Positions 55,801-64,000 of a stretch of DNA of 64,000 nucleotides are shown here, in pieces; position 1 is the first letter of the stretch, and every line of letters begins with the position of its first letter. The stretch is from Paroedura picta (lineage: Eukaryota; Chordata; Lepidosauria; Squamata; Gekkonidae), in NCBI RefSeq assembly GCF_049243985.1, contig NC_135384.1, forward strand, positions 687,001 through 751,000, given 5' to 3'. The notes under the pieces were generated by a model. The model did no database searches, was not told the DNA's origin, and saw nothing but the letters and a program-made list of their open reading frames with translations. The translations under genes and the position numbers were made by a program.

Positions 55801-58800
55801 CAGGCTTGGTGTGGCATGAAGAGGCACCACAGAATCATAGCTAGTCAAGGCATTCTAGAGCAGCACTGATTTGCAAGCGTGCCTGCAGGATCAGGAGGCT
55901 GCGAGTCCACCTTCTCCAGCAACCCATTCCACAAAATGACCCAAAGCACCTTAGACTGGTCACAGAAGGAGCCAACCAATCTGCAAGAGGGCACAGTGAA
56001 GCAACCAAGTAAGCCTAATGCCTGTGCAAATTCACAGAAGGGCCTCAGAAATAAGGGTCGCTGCGCAAAGATGTGGTTAAGCCTCAGGCCTGAGAGAGAA
56101 GGCTGTCCATTTAGCAGATTTCACAGGACTAGAAAGACTTTCAAAGTACAATGCCCTATACAGCTGTGAGCAAACCTATGTCTCCTCAGTGTATACAAGG
56201 GATGTCCCACTACTTAAGAGACATCCCTGTTTTAAAATCTCTGCTCCAGAGCAGGCTTCCAGAGACCCATGAGCCCCTGCCAGCAAATGTTCATGTAGTC
56301 CATGAACATCTGGAGGACCACAGGTTGACTACCCCTGACCTACAGGACTGGTGTTGAGAAACACACCATGTGCTAAAGGTGGGCCTTTCTGCAGCCTCAG
56401 GAAAAAAGGGGAAAACCTAAGAACTCTGGCAGGTTTTATATCATGGCTCTAATAATAAAGTGGGCCAAACAACTTCCTTTCTCACTCTCCCTGAAAACTA
56501 CGTTAATCTCCACCAAGAGCCCGAGGATCTTTGCTTAGATGCTCTCTGCAAAGCTACAGCCATGTGGCGTTTTGGTGCTCCCAGATTTATCCAACCTCCA
56601 AAGTCTTTGACCACCACCCATTTTGTCTACCCTTCCTGAAACCCTTTGGAAGGGGTGGGGGTGGGGAGGCTCACTACAACTTCCTTCATCTGCTGCCTCC
56701 TCCTCCTCCCCCTCCTTTTGCTTTTCCTCTTGGTCAGCGATCTGGGCGTTGCCTTGAACTTTTTTCTTGGGCGCTCCTTTCCGCTTTTCTTTACGCCCCC
56801 CATTGTCTGCTTCTGGGTTCTCATCTGCCAGGAGACAAAGAAAAACAAGCTGTGTGTGTGTGTTTGTGTGTTATTGCCTCTATAGAAAAACACCCGATGA
56901 GTGATGGGGTGGTGGCACTGGAGCTGGTGGCTGGAAGAGGAAACCAGGAACTGTCTAGCAGTCAACAGAAGCAACTTGTTTTCAAACTCTGGCAGGAATG
57001 CGGATGTCACTCTACCCCATGCAGCCGCCCTCTCCCATGGCCTTTCTCCCCAGCAGGAGCTTCTCTCTCTTTCCCTTGTCCTGGTGGGTCGGTACCCGTC
57101 TTGGCCCATTATTTGCTCAGCCCCTGGTGTGGAGCTCTTACACAGCTCCCGGTCTTTCCAAGGGAGGGTGTTTCTCAGGACGTTCTTACTTTTGTCCTTC
57201 ACAGAAGGCTTGCCGTGTCTCCTCTTCTCAAGCCGAGGTTCCTGCTGTCCTGCTTCTACAAGCATCACCTCACTTTCATCCCTGCTTGCTTTTCCAGGGA
57301 CAGTTTCCTTTGGAGGCGGAGAGGCTTCCACGGTCTCTCTGAGACAAACAGGGAAAGCACAGTACTGAGGCACAGTGTACACATTTCTACTCGGGGGAAC
57401 ATCCTGGACAGGAAAGGAACAAAAGGAACAACCTTCTCCAGTGCTGAAGCCCAGGCTTGGCCATTTATCCCTTTCCCCTCCAGCTTTTAGGGCCAAACTA
57501 CATGTCTGGAGTCCCTCTGACAGAGCACTGCAGGGAACATGGCACTAAATCACCGCTCTCACTTCTGCATTTAATCTCCTGCATTTCAAACTAAAGAATC
57601 CTAGAACACAACCATTTCACTCCCAAAGAAATGAGATCTTATAGCGAGCACCCTTCGGTGCACCCCAGTATTCAGGTGAGAGAAATGCAGCAGGCATCTC
57701 CACACTCTGCCTGAGATGCCCTGCCCTGTCTGTCATCTGCCGCGTTAACACACAAACACACACAAAAGAGCCCCCGGGCCATTTTTGAAACAAGAGGTAA
57801 TTACCAGCTACCTCTGCCCTCCACTTGCCTCGGATGTCTCTTCTTCCCACAGAGAGCCGCAGGGCTCAAGATGGATTTTTTAACCTGCATTTGAATCCTG
57901 CAAGCAGCGCAATTGTTAAGGAGGTCTGTTCAGAGCAGGGGAGTGATAGATGGGGAAATATTAAATATCCCCCCCTCGTGATTTGTATACTCTGTATTGT
58001 GCCGCCCAATCATTTTTTAAATTTGTGTATTTTAAATCAACCGCACACAGTTGTGCTTAAAGTGTAGTCAGGGGTGTGCTTGGAAACTGCTGGCAACCTG
58101 CAGGGATAAAGCCTAGGCGTCTGCATAGCCTGTACTGCAGCACCACTCAGAGGCCAAAGCATGGTCCACACACACGGAGCTTTCGGCATTCCTCTCTGAC
58201 AAAGGGGCTGGGGAGTCTCTGGACATTTTCACAACCAAAATTGCTTCCATAAACTCCCAGCAAAGCACTCCTCAGTGTAAGGCTGAAACTGGGGTGCAAA
58301 TTAAAACCCTTTGTTGATTTTAGAACACATTTCATCTTGCCCCTGCATGATGTTGTTCCTCTCCTCTCCCGATAACATTGAGACCAAAGGATCAAAAGTG
58401 CTGGTTGACGTTTCAAGTGAAAATGAACCATGAAAATTCTCCCACACACATGGCCTGATGAACTTGTGTTTTTTCAATGCCACATTAATAGTTTGTTAGT
58501 TTGAATGATGGTTTTATTTGGGAGTTTTACTGTGTTTTCCTTCTAAGCCAGCACGAGCAGGTATATCATTTAGCATATAAAATTGCAATATTTGACATAT
58601 TTAGGGAATTTAAACATTACAAATGCCTTCATTTTCTATAAGCAACAGTTCCGAGAAAGCTGTGGCACATGTACATCAGCTTGTACTTAGGAGTGAGCCT
58701 CTAAGGAGTGATTAGGAGTGAGCCTCTAATCTGGAGAAATGGGTTTCTTCCCCACTCCTCTTCCACATGCAGCCAGCTGGGTGACCTTGGGGCTCAATCA

Positions 58801-61800
58801 GCCTTACCTCCCTCCCTCCCCCCCCCTCACAGTGTGTGTGTTATGGGGAGGGGAAGGGAAGGCAATTGCAAGCCACTTTGAGGCTCTTTCTGGTTACAGA
58901 ATGCTAACCATAAGTTCACAATTTAACTTATGCAGTTTTTTTTGCTAGGGCTTTGGCGGCAGGGGTTGTCAGGAGAGATGAAAAGGTCAACCACAAATCA
59001 GGTGAAAAGGAGAACAGCAGTCTTGTAAGTGTTAAAAATAATGAGATCCCTGCATGTCCCCTTCATGAAGGCATCCTTTTAGGTGCAGAAATACCTGGAC
59101 TGAAGAGCTGCACAGGTCTATAGCATGCCAACCTTGTCTTTAAAAGAAAATATTTCATAGAAGGTTTTTGTTTCTATATTCCTCCCAATTGCCAGTTTTT
59201 CCATCAGAAACACTGAAAAAAGGCCTTCAAAAAAAACCCCTAGAAACAAATGCTTTCCCTCCAATTTTCCCCAGTTCTTTTCTGGGCCATCTGATCTCTA
59301 TTTACAACATACCTCCCAAGGAAGATAGCAAGCCTTTATTCACTGCATCCAGTGAAAGATGGAAGCAGACTTGAAAGTTCAACAAAACAGACGTAATTTC
59401 CCTGGCTGAAGAAAGCCTCCGAGTGTGTGCAGAATGCTCCTGCCTGCCTGCAGTGCTACCACATACAAACAAGTTTAAGAAACTTACCTTCCCAGACCTT
59501 GTTCCTCAGCAGAAGGGGCTATCTTCTTAAAGTCTTCTGGAAATCAGAAGTATATGCCTTTAAGCAGCTTTGCTATCTAAGCCTCAAAGCATTACAAGTT
59601 CATAAAGTCTGAAGCGTGAAAGCTGATGTCTTGTGTGATAGTATATTTGACTCCCAAATATTATATTCAAAATTTGTGGAACTGATAGTCCAACATATCA
59701 CCAAGTATTTAAACTCACTGTGGTTTTTCATTTCCATCCTAAGAGGTACAGTGGCCCCAAAAGTCAAATGAAGTCGGTCACTTCCTGACCCCCCCTTAAA
59801 CACTCCCACTGTTACTTTCTCCTGGCACAATATTATATTACTGCTGGAATGATGGGGCTATCTGGAAGGAAAATGGAGGCAGTACAAAATACTTAAACTG
59901 CTCCCTCCCAGTCTCTTTCAGAAGAACAAAAAAACAAACAGTAAAACCAGATGAAATTACAACCAGCTCCATGCAGCAGTGCAGACTGTAATTGCTACAT
60001 TTTGGGATAGGAACAAACCAAGCCACAAAGCAAAGTTTTCACTCATTTTGCCCTGTTCGTGGTTCATGACAGGTCTATCACCACGAACTTTTAAAGCAGT
60101 TTGTGCACAGAGCAGAAAAGCAGAGGTATAAAAAGACTTTGTCCCTTTAAATTCCACAAAAGTCTGCCTAGTTGTTTTTCAGGCTTTCTGCAAACTCCAT
60201 TTAAAGGGACTGTTGTTTGGTTCAAGAATGAACCTCCCAATTTGATTCATGGAACCACATTTTTCCAGCTTGTGGTCATCCCTAGTTACATTACAGCTTC
60301 TTTTTCATCACTCTTGTATGAAAGACTGATCCTGCCTTGAGCAGGGGAATGGACTAGATGGCCCGTATGGCCCCTTCCAGCTCTAGGATTCTATGATAAC
60401 TTAAAGCAGCTGTGCTAGGTCAGAACAATGGCCTACCAATCCCAGCATCCTTTTTCACACTGTGGCTCAACAGATGTCCACAGAAATCCTACCAGCAGGG
60501 CACAAAGTCCTCCTCCTGCCATCCCCCACAGCACTCGGATCCAGAATATTACTGCCATGCAGTTCTATGAGTGGCTATTAGCCGTGCTGACCAAGGGGAA
60601 CCTTCACATTCAGAGGCAGCAAACCTCTGATTCCCACCAGTGTGTAGGGGGCAGCATCAGGGGACCTCTGCATCCTCCTGGGAAACTAGTTGGCCACTGT
60701 ATGAAAAAGGATCCTTGACCAGATGAGCCACTGGTCTGATCCAGCAGTGCTCCTCTTATGTTCTTACGCCTGTGAACATGGCAATTTCATTTAGCCATCA
60801 GGGCTCACAGCCCTTGACAGACGTCTCCTACGTGGTAATGAATATCTTGTTGCTGCCATCTAAACTAGAGGCCACCCCTGTGATAGAGAATCCCACAACT
60901 GAATTACTGTGTGAGAAAGGAGCATATATTCTCAAGAAGAACTCTTAGAAATTCTTAAGATCTCTCTGTCAGCATACCCATGCACTCCTCCAAAGATTTC
61001 TTCAGTACACTTTCAACGATCTCTTCAAATAGTGAGTCGCTGAGGCAATCGTCTTCCTGCCAAAAGATGAACAAATAGGGCAGTTGCCACAAGTCTGCAG
61101 GAACGAGACTGGACAGTAAATACAGGCCCCAAGCCAACAGCCCTTGCTCACACAAACACCTGAAAGATAAAGACTGAGTGCTGGGCCTCTTAATGTAAGA
61201 GAGAGTCATCCTCTCATCCAAGAGGAACCTTACAGAACTGTTTCCCATGGCACCACACGCTTAAAGCCCCCAGTTATCTCCACATATTAGTTACGTTCAT
61301 TCATGCCCGGGCAAGGCTCTTTTTTTTTTCCAGGACAGTAATTTAATGCCTACTAGAGAGCTTCTATGGAATGTCAGATGTGTACAAATAATGTCTGTAC
61401 TTAATAATAAGAAATGCACACTATTGTGCAAAATATCTCAGGGACGGAGGAAAATGAGGGCTCTGCATCTGGAGGGAAAAGAACGAGGAATCAGCCCATG
61501 CGGAGGCTCCATGCTGTCCTGTAAAATCCCTCGTTCCCACTACAAATTTAATGGGCCAAATCTACCTTTCCAGTAATATTCTTAGGAATGTCTCAAACCT
61601 TCTTGTGTTTTGCTCCCTTTTCTACCTTAGTGCTCCCCTTCTGCTTCTTTTCTTGACCTTTCGGATTGGCCTTTGGATAATGTGCTTTCATGGGTTTGGA
61701 TGCAGATCCATTCCCTGCAGGGCAGTTCAGAGGAACATGATCTGCTTGGCCATCTTCTTGTTTCCTGTGATGCACTGGCTCTCCTTTAGCAAAGGCAATT

Positions 61801-63574
61801 CTGGGGTTGGCTAATGGAGGGGTAAAAAGCTTCTTTGACACCTTCCGGACTTCTGAAATCATAGCAAACATCATTAGGGAACTTTGGCTAATCAAAATGA
61901 GTGCTACAAAAATTAGTCTTGCTTGTCCTACAACAGACTAACAGTGCCATCCTAAGAAAAATTCTAAGCCTGAGTCCAGTAGCATCTTTAAGACCGACAA
62001 AGTTTTATTCTGGGTGTACACTCACAAGAAAGCTTATACCCAGAATAAAACTTTGTTAGTTTTAAAGGTGCCACTGCATTCAAATGTTGTTCTGCTATTT
62101 CAGACCAGCATGGCTTCCCACCTGAATCTACTTTTCTAAGACAATTTATTTCAGTGGAATTAGAAGCATATAGTTTTGCTGAGAAAGCGCAGTGAGGCAG
62201 CAATTCCCCTCTAACAGTATATTGTAATATTTAAGAACATAAAAGGAAGCCATGCTGAATCAGGCCAATGGCCCATCTAGTCCCACACTCTGTGTCACAC
62301 AGCAGCTAAAACTAGGGTTGGGCGCTTCAGCATCCGAAGGGCTCTTCCCGCCTGAAGCAGCCAGCATCATGGTGCAGGTGAGGAGGGGCATGCCGGCACC
62401 CTCACCTCCCACCACAGCACTGGCTGCTTAGGGCGGGAACGGATGCTTCAGACGCCAAAGCACCCAACCCTAGCCAAAACCCAGGCATCATTGGGTGGTT
62501 CACCAGCAGAGCCAGTAGCCCTCCCACTGGGATCCTGCCCAGTACCAAGAATACAAAGCATCATTGCCCCAGCCAGAGTGTTCCCTCTAGACCTCTTTTC
62601 TGATAGCCACTGGTGGACCTCTGCTCCATATGTATTTTGTAATACACTTTTACCACAGCTGATGTTTCCCTGCACTTGAGGAAGGAAGTCCTACCCATGC
62701 CTATTCCACATGGCACCGTATTGATGCAGCCACAATGGGCCCTCTGGATGGCAACATTCCTCACAGGTTCCCTGCTCAAACCCCCAGGGTGGCCATTCTA
62801 CCCTCATCTACAGAGGCCGGGGAAGCAGCTATTTCAGAGGGATTTTTCAAATGTCATGGATATACCCCTACATTGATACGCCAACTGCCAATTTAAGTTT
62901 AAAAACAGCACTTCAGCGGAATGGAGAAAGCAAGTGGCTACTATGGGGACTTCAGCAGGGAAAAGGGCTGCTTTCCACCCCATTGTTGCCGGGATTTTTC
63001 AGTTGTAATTCTGGAAGATCTCCAGGCCCTACCTGGCGGTTGGCTGCCCTAGGTGATACATGACAGCACCATTATTCTGTAGGAAATCAAGCAAAATTGC
63101 AAAAAAAAAATTATTTTATTTCTGCTTGAAAAAAAAATAGAAGAATTTCTTTCTATTTGAAGGATGTGGGCCCAACAGCACTGTAAACTATTCTTGTCAA
63201 TTTTACACTCCTGTTTTTGAAAGTAGTAAAATTAAGGATTTTCAGTCACAGTCCTAGGAGAGCGAGAACTTGACTGAAAAACATGGTCTGTCTCTCCCTA
63301 CCATCGGTGATAATGTATCTAGCCTGCTTTTTAAACAGAAAGGAACACAGGCTCAGCTATTCCTTCATTGCCCATTTAGAATCTTTGGGGACTAAATAAA
63401 GCATTCTTATTTCCTTGAGAAATGTACTTAAAGTGGGGAAAAGGCTTGTCTGTGCATTGCAGGATGGTATTGATAAGCAGCCCCAGTGAGAAACAGCCTC
63501 TCCCCAAGCTTCCTTTAAAATAAATAAACAAAGTACAAGCTGATCTTACCATTATTATTGTTCTGACTTGCCAT
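49823..63574 (-). CDS. ZCWPW1: ZCWPW1, CW and PWWP histone-methylation reader
   Basis: Nuclear meiotic protein that reads H3K4me3 (CW zinc finger) and H3K36me3 (PWWP), marks laid down by PRDM9, and promotes break repair (family knowledge). Fifteen coding exons fit in phase: 63574-63550, 61852-61599, 61056-60978, 59536-59488, 57338-57190, 56824-56675, 55768-55652, 54867-54747, 53663-53588, 53383-53279, 52298-52215, 51280-51218, 50858-50795, 50654-50529, 50106-49823, giving 581 residues (human 648). An N-terminal FEEIVESVLKKSLEEC helix matches human FEEIVQIVLQKSLQEC. The CW domain (about 238-285) keeps its four zinc cysteines, with CGKWRRLC and DPSVLPDNWSC. The PWWP domain starts YIPGSIVWAKQYGYPWWPGM. 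The tail ends LEDFSLALFEE, like human EDFPVALFGK. Exons 51280-51218 and 50858-50795 rest mainly on splice sites and phase. An upstream untranslated exon may lie beyond 63600. Confidence 0.92.
51035..51205 (-). repeat. tRNA-derived SINE, family A
   Basis: Reverse copy with CTCTGACTGGCACTGGCTCT, GATCACCTACTACCCGATCC and CAGATGCTCTGCCACTGA. It abuts the ZCWPW1 exon at 51218-51280. Confidence 0.65.
51845..52060 (+). repeat. CR1/L2-like LINE 3' end
   Basis: GCAGCATCAGGGGAAGGCC, then GGATGCAGGACTAGATGAAC and CACTGGTCTAATCCAGC. Same family as 60410-60760. Confidence 0.55.
54044..54222 (-). repeat. tRNA-derived SINE, family A
   Basis: Reverse copy: AAGCTGCCTTCTACCGAATC, TCTACTCAGACTCCCAGAG, then AACTGAAGATGCCATGGATT and a worn box B region. 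Confidence 0.7.
54440..54600 (+). repeat. LINE 3' tail, AT-rich
   Basis: TAAGCCACCTTGGGTCCACG and GGCAGACGGTAAATAAC, of the same type as 45275-45430. Confidence 0.5.
55315..55450 (-). repeat. hAT-like non-autonomous DNA element
   Basis: Reverse partner of 48590-48880: GGTTGGCTCCATCTCCTGCC, TTCTGTGTCAGAATGTCACA and the end AAAAAGGTTGGGGACCCCTG. Confidence 0.55.
58690..58915 (+). repeat. tRNA-derived SINE, family B, with pyrimidine and GGGGA inserts
   Basis: AGCTGGGTGACCTTGGGGCT, a CCCTCCCTCC tract and GCAAGCCACTTTGAGGCTC tail. A short duplication (GGAGTGAGCCTCTAA) lies at 58690-58730. Confidence 0.55.
60318..60398 (+). repeat. CR1 LINE 3' end
   Basis: GATCCTGCCTTGAGCAGGGG, TGGACTAGATGGCCC and the terminal ATTCTATGAT. 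Second CR1 tail in the window. Confidence 0.75.
60410..60760 (+). repeat. CR1/L2-like reptile LINE tail
   Basis: Starts like '...tgctaggtcagaacaatggcc' and ends CACTGGTCTGATCCAGCAGT followed by CTTATGTTCTTA. The start alone recurs at 62225-62320. Confidence 0.6.
61970..62135. repeat. inverted pair of a reptile interspersed repeat
   Basis: CAAAGTTTTATTCTGGGTGT (61998-62017) faces TACCCAGAATAAAACTTTGT (62037-62056), forming a hairpin with 20-base arms. Flanks are CCAGTAGCATCTTTAAGACC and TTTAAAGGTGCCACTGCATT. Related single copies lie around 37590-37700 and 49240-49360. It lies 3' of the second ZCWPW1 exon's acceptor, in intron 1. Confidence 0.6.
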
Positions 63575-64000
63575 TACAGAACTGTGTGTCTTGGAGGTAT
63601 TTGTTTCCTGTCCAACTCTTTCATTAAGAAGGAGAGAGAAAAGAGAGCAAGCGATAAAGGCATGTTTAACAGGGGTTTTGTACAAACAAAACAGTAATGC
63701 TCCTTGTGAAGATAAAGACTGCAAGAGTTCCTCGGATTTTCGCTCTCCCCTTGCTTCACATTTATTTAATCTGCCATAAACGACATAATTCAACCAAGCT
63801 GAAGTCTGGGAGAGCCTCTGCAGTGCATATGTGCACAAGTATGGAAAAGCAAGTCTGAGTTATTCCAGAATAATTAAGCCAAAGTAAAGGATGTCAAAAG
63901 TGCTTTCAGATTTTTCTTGTGGAATACAAGTTTCTGCTTTTGATCCCTGTACATAAAGCAGACACCAACAGGCAAGGGCATTCCCTGCCACATACCAGAT

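Noticed and set aside
57790-57850. Extra ZCWPW1 exon (DIRGKWRAEVAG frame)
   Set aside because: The surrounding exons join in phase without it (59488 to 57338), and its splice sites are poor.

Overview
The window is nuclear DNA from a vertebrate, most likely a squamate reptile (inference). The signs are split genes with GT-AG introns, vertebrate-specific genes, CR1 3' ends and several tRNA-derived SINE families of the type common in lizards and snakes. The left 44 kb is GC-rich with many long poly-G/poly-C runs. The right 20 kb is clearly more AT-rich.

Layout, left to right. A ClC-K-type chloride channel on the minus strand (first four coding exons, 496-2225; the rest lies off the left edge). 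POP7 (+, 3742-4179), with its coding part in one exon. Erythropoietin EPO (+, 10862-13652, five exons). Transferrin receptor 2 TFR2 (+, 18027-27552, 18 coding exons). A PIK3CA-like class IA PI3-kinase catalytic gene (-, 29770-41889, 21 coding exons), tail-to-tail with TFR2. ZCWPW1 (-, 49823-63574, 15 coding exons). POP7, EPO, TFR2 and ZCWPW1 all lie in human 7q22, so the block is the reptile counterpart of that region. The ClC-K-type and PIK3CA-like genes are not part of human 7q22 as I know it. PIK3CA, TFRC, THPO and CLCN2 sit together on human 3q, so the window looks like the sister 2R paralogon with members that mammals lost or moved.

The most interesting signal is in the TFR2 3' UTR (27826-28190): four tandem hairpins with the architecture of the iron-responsive elements (IREs) of the other transferrin receptor, TFRC. 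Each has a bulged C, a 5-bp upper stem and a six-base loop. One loop is canonical CAGTGG and two are CAGAGA. Paired substitutions between copies preserve the stems. Mammalian TFR2 is generally described as lacking IREs, so this would put a second transferrin receptor under IRP control.

Other notable points: the predicted EPO has no N-glycosylation sequon; a 10-codon upstream ORF overlaps the EPO start codon; an E-box/GATA cluster lies just before TFR2; and the PIK3CA-like gene has one extra intron compared with human PIK3CA but otherwise nearly identical exon sizes. EPO, TFR2 (reported in mammals as an EPO-receptor partner) and a PI3-kinase (downstream of EPO signalling) lie within about 31 kb. 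I see no CRISPR array, no rRNA or free-standing tRNA gene and no recognisable retroviral element.
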